From assembly GCA_034440615.1 (NCBI GenBank), contig JAOTOM010004877.1, positions 38,501-102,500 of the forward strand: a stretch of DNA of 64,000 bases, read 5' to 3'. Shown here in pieces: positions 35,670 through 48,032 of the stretch. The notes beneath the pieces were generated by a model. It made no database searches, was not told the DNA's origin, and worked only from the letters and a program-made list of their open reading frames with translations. A program made the position numbers and the translations under genes. Origin of the DNA: Ashinkailepas kermadecensis (Eukaryota > Arthropoda > Thecostraca > Neolepadidae). The first letter of the stretch is position 1. Each line of letters opens with the position of its first letter.

Positions 35670-37717
35670 CCATTGCAAGTTTTCAGCCAAACAAGATAAA
35701 AATGGGCTTGGAATTAAAATTGAGAAAAGAAACCAGAATTTGTTGCAAAAAATGTAAACAGAAATTTCAAAATGATTCCAATTTAAATAACAGAAACCTA
35801 TTGTAATCTAATCCAACAAGCCTAACCCCTTTGTTTGTGTCATGAAGGTCAAATGCGTGCAAAACTTGTCTCGTGGATTATAGTGCATTAAAGTGCAATA
35901 CTTAATACCCCGGGACATCCAGCCATGCAATGGTCAAAGTCCCCAGCTTGCAGCAGTAAAAAAAAATATCATTAGCACCGAGGTGCCTTGCGGTGCCTCA
36001 AATTTATATACATAAATAGCTATTTTCACTGTCACCGTTCAAAACCACGAACAACCATACTGACATCGCAAACATCACACCGCCCTTCCCATCCCGACAG
36101 ACCCACTCCCGAACGGACTACTGCTGAAATGCATTCCAGAGATACCGCGCTTTCAATCAGCTGATGTGCGAGATTGGGCAGGACTGTGATAGGTTCATCT
36201 CAAGAATGGGAAGAATCATGACGAATTATGCACTAAAAAAAATATTAATGCTATCTTTCTAAACCTTTTTCTACCACAGAAGTGAATTTTCCGATGCAAT
36301 ATTTTGTTCTTTTAACTTTATGCTAAAGTAATGATATTTATTTAACCATTTACCAAACGTAAACGTCATTTATTGAAAATGTTTGCGGCACAACCGTACA
36401 ATAATAGGGACATTCACCTTGAGGAACATTCAAGGTGACCTCTACAGAAAACAATTTCTCGGAGCTTCGCTTCCTCTCCGGGCTCGTTTAGAAGAACGAA
36501 ATTTGGCGGACTCTCATAATTGTCCTGAAAATATGCTTCTGTCATTGACCTATATATATAACTAGACAGATAACTCTACTTTTCAGAAAGTTCCCGACGG
36601 TGGTGCCGCATACAGGCAAAACTTATCTTGGGCAAAACCCGAGGCCTATCGAGTCAGGTTGGACAATAACGCCAGCTGACTAGCCTCCAGAGCGGCCCGA
36701 AGCGTAAACAAGAATGACCTTGAAAAACTCCCACTGCCTCAGCATGGAATGCGTGAGGTGCAGTGTTACACAAATTAATAGACCTAAAACAAAAGGTGCT
36801 AGAGACTAGGAACTACCTGATTGTTGTTCAAAAGTGTTTTCTTGATATGGTCTTGAAATAAATACATGAAATTAGCTCTTATTTTACTTGAACTAGGTCG
36901 TCAAACACAACAATTATTTTCATGCCCGTCTATTCACACATGCCATGCAACGGTGATCTTACAACCAATTTGTGAAGGAATTTATAGCTACGTTTATGAT
37001 GCGACGACTGTATGCATGCGCGAATAGTGAATATTCCAATAATATTATTATTACGCGGATTTTCCGTGTATATGTGTGTGTGTGTGGGGGGGGGGGGTAT
37101 TCAGTGTGTGGATTTTCCGTGCATCCGTGATCCGTGTAGGTGCGAGCATAGCGGGGCGCTAGAACAGCTTTCAAAGGGGCTATATCGAGCGGTCCATATT
37201 GACTCCCGTTTGAAGTCAAGAGTATCCCGTGGAGGGGAATGGAGAGGTCCCCGGTTGCCGTTCCGCAAACCATGGTGGATGCATCGACGATGCATGACTG
37301 ATGCCATAAGCATAGCGTATTCCTCTTTTAAATAACGAGTCCAACATGAGTGCTTGCCTCATGACCAAACTAGATCCAGCCACCCTTGTTCCCAAAGGGT
37401 AGAGGCTGCGAGAGGGCTACCATTCGATCCTTATCGACTCCCATGCTAAATCGGGGCATCCCAGGGTGTGTGTTTGTGGAGGGAGGGGGGGAGCTGCAGA
37501 AGTCTCAATTTTGTATCGTGCTTTCCCCTCGCACTGGTGACGCGCGTTTGGCTTAGATCCATACATTTTGATCGAGAGGAACACGCACCATGGAAGCAGG
37601 GGGTTACGGTTTGTTTTAGTTCATAGTACAAAAATTCAAATTAGTCAGACTTCAACCAATATGGCTCTAGAAGGTTGCCACTTCCAGAACGGAATGGGGT
37701 GGTGGAAGCATTTGTTG
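35670..37717. other. Gene-free interval
   Basis: No exon or element is supported. A (TG)n followed by a G-run is at 37070-37098. The segment 37370-37620 has open frames on both strands but no recognisable domain. Confidence 0.4.
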
Positions 37718-38165
<448 letters not shown>

Positions 38166-38559
38166 ATCGCACTGGGGAAAAACCGTGTCGTCCGCATAGT
38201 CCACCATTATACGTATGCAGCGGTCCGTACAGATACGCCTTACAAAACTCCGTCGGGTTCTGGCGTCTTGACGGGGTCAGTTACAGAGAGCATGTCAGCC
38301 TTCTGCAAGCGCTCCTCAGCTGTTCTGCGCGCTGCGTCAGCTAGCGCAGTCGGCTGTAGAGCGCCAGGGGCTCAGTGCTGACACTTGGCCACCTCTCCTG
38401 CAGCGACTAGGCCAGGCCTTTGGTAACCCCATGAGCCCGACTAAGCTTATTCATCGCCTGTTTAGGGGTCCGACGCACTACTCCTTTGCCAGCATGCAAT
38501 GCGCAAAACACGACCTCGAACTGGTCGAGGCACTCCATCCACTGAGCGGACGGAATGTG

Positions 38560-39300
38560 GAGTGCACCGTGACTCAGCAGCCTGATCCATTCGGCTGCTA
38601 CCAGCACCTCCTCTGCACTGTCTCTTGTAGAGTAGATGGAGCCCGGTAATTGAGGTTCCTCTTTGCGCACTTGGCGCCGATGTAGCAGGTGACATAGGCC
38701 ATGCCAAATCGAGCAGCCTGCTGCTCGCCCTAAGAAAGCTCTGCCGCGACCGTCTCTTGCACACCCAGCTGTTGCAGATAAACGATCTCTGGTCCACCGT
38801 CCAATTCTCCTCCGACCAGCTCTGTCCTCTCCAGGACCGAGCTACAGCTGCTTCTGAAGCACCGCAGGTCACCTTCTGCGCTGCCGGTCGACGCCTCCCG
38901 GCTAGTACCGCTGGGCCGGTCGAGAGCCGAGCTCTAGAAATCGTCTAATGACCCGGCCTCCGGTCGCACCGGCGCCTGGCATGACACGGGCGGGGCGGCA
39001 CCGATGCAGCAGTTCGACTGGTGACGGCTGGTGTTCTTTTTGTGAGAACTTTGAGCATGTTCACCATCTCCCTAGCGGCAGTGCCCTTTGCCACAACCAA
39101 TGCACCCTGAGACTTGCTGAGCTCCTGCTGAAGTAGTTCCAGCTACTTCTTCATGTCACCCTGTGTTGGTGATGGACAGCTGGGATTGTGACCAGCATCA
39201 GCATCCTTAGGTTCAAGCAGAACATCATCATCAGGCTAGTGAACATAACTGTCTCTAGTGTGCTCTGCTGCTGGCTCAGGATTTCCATAAGCACTGAAAC
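38560..39300 (-). pseudogene. Unidentified decayed coding-like segment
   Basis: On the minus strand translated blocks with protein-like composition appear in shifting frames: LELLQQELSKSQGALVVAKG (coiled-coil-like), then AARFGMAYVTCYIGAKCAKR and AEEVLVAAEWIRLLSHGAL. A splice-acceptor-like gatgtttcag precedes the block at about 39300. In-frame stops and frameshifts are present. A transposase with an N-terminal coiled coil is conceivable, but I do not recognise the family. Confidence 0.3.
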
Positions 39301-39309
39301 ATCAAAATA

Positions 39310-42300
39310 ATATCGTCAAAATACTAATGAACTAAACAGTGTCACGCATAATGCTCAGATAAGAAAATCAGATTGAACTGCTTTGGTTATTAATAATGCT
39401 GTTGTAATGCAATTACTGAAAAGTTTGTTAATAACAGGCAGTAAAAACAAATTAAACATATGCCACAAAGGCTTTCCATAAATGGTTGAGCAAACATGGG
39501 AAAAATTCATTCCAAAATTTGGAGAAGTAGTTATTATATACTGCAAACAGGTAAGACTGATGCGGCCACTTCTGTTGGAGATACACTCTTACTGTGACAT
39601 ATAAAACTGCAACAGGAATGCTCCAGTTCTAGAGAAATGTACTTTAAAAAAAAAAAATGTGTATGCCAAATGCTACAAGATGATTCCACACCAACTCAGG
39701 CAGTCAAGTGCAACTCTACCTATGCCCTAATATTATATTTAACCTTTGTCCATGCACTACATGGGTGTTTTCATGTGTCCTCCATGAAAAATATGTGAAA
39801 ACTTGAAAATATAATTATTGTGCTACTTAACATCAAAGTGGGACCAAAGGCACCTTTTCAGAGATCCAGTCTCTGAAAACATGTTTGCACCTCAGGTAAT
39901 GCTAGAAAGGATTATAATGGGCTGCTTTAGTGTTTTTTTTCCTGCTCATAAATATACCTGTCAACCAATCAATGTAACGACATCACAAACATCGCAAATT
40001 TTCTTCAAATTCTGCAATTTAAAATTGTTGGGTGTTATCTTACCTTCCAACTGAAAAGTATGCATTTGCAGAGCAAATGAGTGGCCAGATCGTGTTCAGC
40101 ACATTTATAAACATTGCAGTAGAAAAATAATTGCCAAGAAACCAGAAATTACATCAAAATAGAAATTCACAAATTTCCTTTGAGTGGTCAGATCATGTTC
40201 AGCACATTTATCAACATTGCGTAAAAAAAGAACTTCAAATAAATCAAATTACACCCAAGTGGAAATTCACAAATTTTCTTATTCAAGTTACTTTTGGCAT
40301 TTTGTGCATGCATTTAATCTCCTCGGTGCAGGTTTTTGTCCTCCCTATGCATTTGAATGCCTATTTTTTCACTGCTGGTGGGCCTCATAGAGCCGTTTGC
40401 CATAGGCTTGTGGTTGAAATGGCATATGGTGGTTCTGATCTGAGCATGAGGCCTACAAATATATCCAAGGCTCCACCCCGGATTGTCCCACAGACCAGAG
40501 CTCATTGCTATACTTTGCAGCCTGGACCATGGCCACTTGTCATTTGTTAAAGTATAGGATTAAGTTAAAAAGGTTTTAGCTTAAAGTAGCATTAAAAAGA
40601 CAAGTGACATATAGGTGTGTAACTACTTGATGCATAACAAACAGGCAGGTGGCTATCTACCTCCCTATTCATGGTAAATAAGAGTCGTACTACAAACTGG
40701 ATAAAACCCGCACATTCCCCGCTGAGGGCGCTAGTGCGCTCACTATGTATGGCGTTTCGGTCAGTCTCGACGACGTTTTCGCAAGCACTTACTAAATATG
40801 CCTTGGCTGTGCTGCCTAGTGGTGGAAATGTGTGTCAAAATGAAATGACGATTCGCGTAGCGGCCTGTAATGATATGTTTTTGTTGTATTATTTTGACAG
40901 TTCAACACATATATTTTCTAAACTGGTATTATCATAATATATATATTGCTGTAGAATACAACCAAACTGAGCGAATGGCATGAACTTGTCATCTCTATAC
41001 ATTCAATATGGATAGAGTTTTCGTTCGAGGAAATAAATGAAGAACAATACTTGCCTTGATATGAATTATGACGTCCGAATTTATGGGTAAATTTTAGATT
41101 GTCATACTAGATAATTATAATCCTGTTTTTCAATATATCAATAAATGAAAGAATATTCATGTTTTGTGGGTCCTGAGGGAAGTGTCGAACGCTCTGTCAG
41201 CGTAGCGCTAGCCCCATCTATGCTTACTATAAAATACTTCAGGTTCGACATTATCTGAACCAATATAGGAAACCGACAGGGGCATGGTAGGCAAACATGG
41301 TGGTATGCTTCACTGACGGATCTGGGTTTCGTTACGGGGGTGCGAGCTTATTTTTGAGGGGGCGCCTTTTCCATCCGGAGAAGCACCTTCGGCTAAAAGT
41401 TCGTTGAGTGCGGGAAATGGGAGGCATGGGTGTAGGAACAGGGGGCAAGGGGCCATGACCCTCAACTTTCTATGAAAGTTTAACATTAATGTTATGGCGA
41501 TGCATGGAAAGAATGAACTTCAAAATTGATTTTGCCCCCGCCCCCTCCACTTTTTTAGACGTTCCTACGCCTCTGAGGGGAGGGATGGGTACAATCGAGC
41601 TTCCCACATGCCGAGGGCGTTCTCTATTCGGAGAAGCGTCTTCGGCTGAAAAATGTGTTGAGGATGGAGGGGGTGAAGGTGCATTTAACCTTCACAGAAA
41701 GATTGTGCCCCTGCCGAAGTGGGAATAATGCATGGGAAATAAAAAAGAAATAATGCATTATTTCGTTTCTTTGTTTAGAGCCTTTACTCCTGGACGAGCG
41801 ACCATCTATGTCGGAGACCTTCATCGGGTTCCTAAGGGGAGGGAGGAGGGTAGCCGTCCCCTAGGGCCCCGCTGGATCTGTTAGGTAGCTTGATGCAATT
41901 CGATGGAGATATGCCCCGTTGTCATACAAGTGGGTAGAAACAAATGAAAAACGTTGAAAAATAGAACTTCGAAACGGAAGACAGATGAACAATTGTATGG
42001 AAGAAGTTAGGCAGAACTCAGCAATGGTAGAAGAGAACCTTCATGACGATGCAAATTCATTTAATATGCACCAGAAGCCTGATCAGAAGGGTATGAATGC
42101 CAACACTCGATTCGTACATGTTCCATCATTGTACATTGCGACTGTTGCAAAAATAAATGTTGCCACCCATAGGGCTAGTCTTCGGAACATATTTTTGTCG
42201 AGGGAGAGGGCGCAACACATGAAAGCAATAAGCGGGCACAAGTGGGTTGGGGCCATGCTACTAGTATCCCATGTTTTAAGTTTATATTATTTAGAGGTGT

Positions 42301-45300
42301 AAAGGCCACATGGGGGGGGGGTCATGCAAGTGCCCTCACAATGTCATATAAAGCTTCACCACTGCCACCACGTATTGTCAATTCACTAAGCTGATAATTG
42401 TAGTGCCACCTTTTATATCTCGTGAAGATGGTGCTACAAGCTCTAGGTGTTTTGTCTTGCATACATTTTGAGAAGATTGTATCCGTTGAATTATGACCCT
42501 CGCAATGCTGACTCCCGAGTGTTAAAGTTGAAAATTGACAGCGTATTCCAGCTCACCTCACCACACTAACAGGCATTTCCTCGGGTAGCACAGGCAAATC
42601 TTTCAACGCCAGATTTAACCCCGATTTTTATCAGTTGATTGTGATATGCTTCCATCGCTCATTTTCGCAAAACGCCTTGCTTACCTCGGGACGACGAGAA
42701 GGGGGAAATTCAATTTTCCTAAAGAGGAGAACGTTGCTCGGCCTCCAACCAAATGCGACCAGTGTAGCAGACGCAGAAAAAAATGCACTCCTCTTCACCA
42801 AATGTATTCCACAAGGTACAAGCATTTACAGACACAAAAGGCAACGCAAACAGAACACATCAGTGCACACGCATATTTCACTGGCAGATCCAGAGGCGGG
42901 CGTGCACTGTATGATCCCGTGCCCGGTCCAGATCGGTGAACGACAATTTTCATATAACCGAGAAAAGTGCCGCATCGCGAAAGTTCATCCGTACCAACTT
43001 CAATCGGCCAAACGCCACCATCACCCCATCCCGCCGTCGGAATGTTCAGCGAAAGGTGTCCCCTGGACAGAAATGTCTTAAGCTGTTCGTGCATATCCTC
43101 CACTGCCCTCATCCCTGTTCTGGATCGACGATTCCACGGTAGACAATAATACCAAGCGAAGAATCAAATCAAATCAAGTAATCAAATGTTCGGTGAGTGG
43201 CGTCAATTACCTTGCCCTCCCCTGCTACATAAACCCTGGGATCAAGCTGCGAATTGGTTGAAAAGTCTCCCAACAGCAATCTGGATACAATATTCATTTG
43301 GTTTTTACAAGTGCCTATTTGCACAATCTTGCAATCATCTCAGAGAAGGGAAAATCGGACGACTCTTACCACCTTCACGCCAGCTTCAATGCTTTCCAGG
43401 AAAGACACCTATACACAAAACCATCAAATGTGTGCAACACAAGGCCATCATTGATCCTGCAGCTAGAACGACGTGCTTCGAACATGTGCTAGGCCTGTGT
43501 CGAGGCAGTCGCAGCATATTAAGAACATCAAGTGTCATAATAGCGCATGCCAACGACATGCCAGTATACTTTTGTCGTGAAGTGACCTGTCACAGCCTAT
43601 AATTAATGTATGTGAGCCCTCTCTTCATTTGTGCACAAAATGACACCGCTGTCCCACCACCACCGGGTGTCCCACTGTGGTCGGAGAGGTGGTTGTCGGG
43701 CAGCAGCTAATCTCGGCCAACCAGTTGGCACCACTTGCACGCCCATGCAGCAGATGCTGAAAGCACAAAATATGATTAGGCCTTGTTACCAAATATGCTC
43801 CACATTCTGCAAATGGATACAGGTCATTGTATTTGGGCTGGCAGACCAGACACTCTGAATTGTGCTGACAGGTGTGCATTTGGTGCACACAGAATCCCAA
43901 CCCTGGACCTAGCCCCAGCCAAGGTCATGACAAGGCTGGCCCCATCTCCCAACCAGGTAGACCTGTATGGGTGGCCAATGGAGGGGAGCCTCCCATGTGC
44001 CTGCCGGTAACACATTCCATATCACCATCAAAATGAATATACCTCCAGCTGCCACCATCTGACATGAAACACCATCACATAATCAAACCACTTAGGGTAC
44101 CACTCAATCACAATGCAATCAGACAAATTCACATATATCCCCATTGAGATGGGAATGGGCGCCCATTTAGCACAGAGCAGGCATATGACACACCACCCCA
44201 CCACAATTAAGACATGATGTCCTACAATAAGCTGCAATTGAGATTTTCACACTGTGCTCCTGACTGGGTTGGTGGGTTGTGAAGCACCAGTCAAAAACAG
44301 TGTCTCAATCAGTGTTGTGGCACTGCATTTGAGAGGTTCAGAGATCATTAGCATTCTTTTAAAGGTTTCTGAGTAGAAAGATGTGGTAATATGGTAGCAG
44401 GATTAAATATCCAGATTCTACAATCACCTATAGATCATCAATAACTTTCCATCATCATACAAACACCAGTTCCAAATTGGAAATGCTGGAGGCAAACAAA
44501 GGAATGTTACTAAACATCAAGACTGCAAAGTATGACAAATGGCTGACAATGCCCAGCAGCCATGGACAAAAAATCCAATAGGGAGATAAAATGCACCACC
44601 AAATGCAAAAAAAACATGAGGTAAGAAAATAAAGAGGCTTATAGCAAGAACTTTTTCTACATAAACACATCTTTAGTTTTTAAATTGAGTTTATCACATT
44701 TTGAAGGTTTTCTCCAATTGTTGTGATTTTCTTCTTCTTGCAAACCTTCAAGTCATGTGTGAAGTGTCAGTGGATTATCAGTCCACCCACACCAGGTACC
44801 TGTTGCTGCACCAATTGCTGTACCAGCCATACATCTGGCCTCCCACCCTGCCCGAACAAGATCTTGTTGAAAGTGCCACACTTTTCAGTCTGGCTAATCA
44901 TGAAAGGAATATTTATTGAATATGTAGTTTACATAGGATAAGTTCTGAATAATAATTTCCCAGAATGAAGAATATTAGCAAGAACTTAAAGCATATTCTG
45001 CACATCTAATAAAACATCCGTAGACGTGATGCAATCAAGCATATGTACTTCAGTGCACTTTCTTAACCAGGGCAAGCAATGTCTTCAACACAAAAACAAT
45101 TTCTTACATAGACCAGTAATGTTTTAATTAAACCAGTAATGTTAATTTCTTACCAGATCAGTAATGAAATAAATGTATGAATTTAACATCAAAATCAACT
45201 ATTTCAATATGCAAATGGTGCAAATGGAACCAGCCATTTGAACCAGCATGCTAAGCACACACCAAGCATGTGGAGTTATCTAAAATGAGAATATAAATCC

Positions 45301-45735
45301 AATACAATCCTTCAACAAAAATGCAAGCGTTTGTCCTGTTCAAACATTCATACCACATGTATGGTGCATAAACAACAAAGTTACACCACACTTATGGTGC
45401 ATACCTACAGCATCAATATTGGTGGGTGTATTTGTGAATATTCCAATAGCCTTGGTAGCCTTCTTTCCACTAATAAACAGGCGGAAACATACCTACCTAC
45501 CTACCTACTTCCTTAATAATAATTGAACCTCTATACCATATCAACAAGAAAGCGGTGTTCGTTGTCTGAGCTGCGGCATAAACGTAACTGTTCTTCCCAA
45601 CACATCCTGTTCGTGAGCCTGCCCTCTCTCCTGCCATCATTTCTGCTGAACGTCACACACGAGGTGAGGTCAGCATCGACGTCACGGATTCTATCCAGTT
45701 TCTAGTACGACCCGTAAATAACCTAAAAGGGGTCT
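39310..45735. other. Long gene-free interval with dispersed repeats
   Basis: No exon is supported. Two adjacent, related blocks at 40045-40135 and 40180-40290 carry the CCAACTGAAAAGTA..GCATTTGCAGAG and GTTCAGCACATTTAT..ACATTGC words also found at 59815-59900 and, inverted or diverged, at 28413 and 29229. A GGAGAAGC.(C/T)CTTCGGCT word is duplicated at 41377 and 41632. A small ACCT repeat lies at 45490-45510. Short frames show no known domain. Confidence 0.4.
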
Positions 45736-45739
45736 TTCT

Positions 45740-47938
45740 GTCAGTGTTATGAGGTGTCAGAATGTTTGTGTTGTCTGTAGATGGTGGAATGTATAGTGAG
45801 AATACATCTATATTTCTGCCATGAAAAAGTAAATTACAAGCTACTGCTTGCAATGGTGAATTATGTGTAGTTTGTGTATGTGCGTAATCATTGTTAATGT
45901 TAAGGGCTGTACCGCCACTGCGATGTGGTCCACGGACCTCGTCGTGACGATACAGCGAATAATTAAAAAGATTGAAGTTATATGGATCAGTAGGCAAAAA
46001 CCATGTTTCCTGGAGTGCGATGACAATAGGTGTGAGAATACCGAAAAAACGCTTTCATTTCTGCACATTTCGATATTAAGCTGCGGCAATTCCACTGTAA
46101 AAATACGGACATGAGAGATAAAAATGAATGCTTGTCGGCACCTTTCGGTGCATGGCGCAGCCACGATTGCAGTTCAGGCGGGCATGTGGGTTCGCTGCGG
46201 ACGGCCGATGTGGACCCGGCCGATCCGTCCGGCCGACCAGTGGCCTTGGAAAGGTCACGGCGGCCAGTCACTGCCGTGGGGGATGCCCGCCGGCTGGGAG
46301 TCGGTCTGGTCACGTGGGCGTCGGCCGGCGCTGTACGCGCAGGGCTCGATCGGCGGCCCGCTGACAGGGAACGAGAATTCGGTCCCGCAGCCGAATGACT
46401 GCAAGACCTGTCACTCCTCCCTGTAGTGGTCCGCTTGTTGAGAGCCGGAGCGGTCTGTGTATTGGGAACCGGAGTTGTTTGTGTCGTGGTGGTGATTGGT
46501 TTTAGTTTGGTGAGTGGTGTCAGGCCTGGTATAAGTTATGTTTGTGTGGACGTGGAATTTGTTTTGGCCCGAGGTGTAGATGGAGCAATGGTGGCCGCCT
46601 GGGCGTATGTTTTGGTGGTCGGGGAGGTGGCTTCAACGGTCCGCCGGGCTTGCGGGTAGGAGACTCCGGTCGTGGCCTTGACGGCGCAAACTTCTTTTTC
46701 CCGTCGCCAGACTGGACAGAGATTAGAAGTGGTGAGATGGTCGGATGTGTTGCAGCTGAGGCAGTGGGCAGGCTTTGAGCAGGTGGAATCAGGATGGGGT
46801 GGTTCACCGCACTTGGGGCAGCGGGCTGGTTGGTGACATGTCTTACTGCCATGGCCGAAGCGCTGGCAATTAAAACAGCGGAGAGGATTTGGAATAAAGA
46901 CGCGGACTTGGTATCGGATGTAGCCGGCTGGGAGAGTCTTGGGAAGAGTGGTAGAGTTGAAGGTAAGGACAAGGAGGCTTGTATCACGTTTCTGACCGTC
47001 TTTAAAGGAGGTGATGCGGTGGACGTGGGTCACCCCCTCCGGCCTGAGCTCCGTCTGGATATCTGCTTCAGACACGAAGCGGAGCTCCGGCGCGAAGATG
47101 GTGCCCTTGGTGGTGTTGCGGTTGGAATGTAGGGTTATGGTCACGGATTTACCACAAAATGTGGTGGTACGGAGGAGGGCTTTGGTCTGGGCTCGGGTTT
47201 GGGTTTTGATGACGAGGGTTCCGTTGGCTGGGGCTTCAACGTCAGGATTGGCTAAGGAGCAAATGGCGAGGAGTTGCTTGGTCGGCCAGAAAACGCTAAT
47301 ACGGCGGGAAAAAAAACGGATTCCTCGACAGGCTTGACAACTATGAAAGAGCCAGCACTGTCGAGGTAGGGTTCGATGGGTTCAGGTTGGGAGGGCGTGG
47401 TCTGGTTCGAGCGTGGGTCAGCGGCGTGGAGGGTGATGGTCTGGTCCAGATCGCGAGACGAGGTCGTGGTCTTGGGACGAGCAAGGGTCGGCGAGGAACA
47501 AAGGGCGTCCATGACGTCATCGAGAGGAATAGTCCGGCACGGGTCATCAACAGTTGTATCGAGAGGTGGGGCGAGCGATGATCAGCAGGCGTGGTCAGTG
47601 CAGATAATTCCGATTCGGAGTCAGGTGGCGAGTTGGGGTCGGTATCCTTCTTTCGTTTTTTCCCCATCGCGGGGAAAAAACTTACCTAGTGAAATATAAA
47701 TAAACAATAACACGCAGAAACACAGGGAACGGAAATACGATGAGATAAAAAAAAATCCACGCGGGGTGACGGGTGCCACCCCAATAAATGAACGAAAAGA
47801 GCGACGGGTGTCTCCCCACGAAAATAAAAAGTAAAGAACTGCGGCGACGGGCAGTCAATCGCGCCAAAACTGGCAGGGCGGAGTAATCAATTGCTCTGGT
47901 GATTTGTGAGCGAATAGTACTGAATACTCCATGTTATC
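45740..47938 (-). mobile_element. I-clade LINE copy 2, truncated
   Basis: On the minus strand this has the 5' UTR, a frameshifted ORF1 and only the first part of the ORF2 endonuclease. It closely matches LINE copy 3 from the shared 5' end (ACTGAATACTCCATGTTAT on the plus strand) down to the endonuclease motif region, where similarity is lost near 45740. Blocks such as CFNCQRFGHGSKTCHQPARC and VFLQWNCRSLISKC identify ORF1 knuckles and the ORF2 start. The rest of ORF2 and the 3' tail are missing, so a deletion or recombination removed the 3' two thirds. Confidence 0.85.
46370..47667 (-). pseudogene. LINE copy 2 ORF1 (Gag-like), frameshifted
   Basis: It starts MGKKRKKDTDPNSP and ends in an Arg/Ser/Pro-rich tail. 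Frame changes occur near 47350, 47150 and downstream, against the single intact frame of copy 3. The central block has CX2CX4HX4C knuckles (CFNCQRFGHGSKTC and CPKCGEPPHPDSTC) and a third, CLSCNTSDHLTTSNLCP. It would be the nucleic-acid-binding protein but cannot be made intact. Confidence 0.8.
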
Positions 47939-48032
47939 TTATATTTCCGTTTGGTTGGATTAGGCGCTTCGGCCTCCTCAGGCCATTTCGCGCCGTTGAA
48001 AAAAAAATGAATAAGATATTAAATCGCAAAAG

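Noticed and set aside
43625..44010. Cys/His-rich minus-strand frame as a zinc-finger gene
   Set aside because: Cys spacing fits no finger type, there are no splice sites or homologous copies in the window, and overlapping frames on the plus strand are equally open.
46111..47699. Plus-strand frames over LINE copy 2 (and 51912-53461 over copy 3)
   Set aside because: They are antisense to Gag-like ORF1; the same shadow frames appear in both copies, which follows from copy homology.
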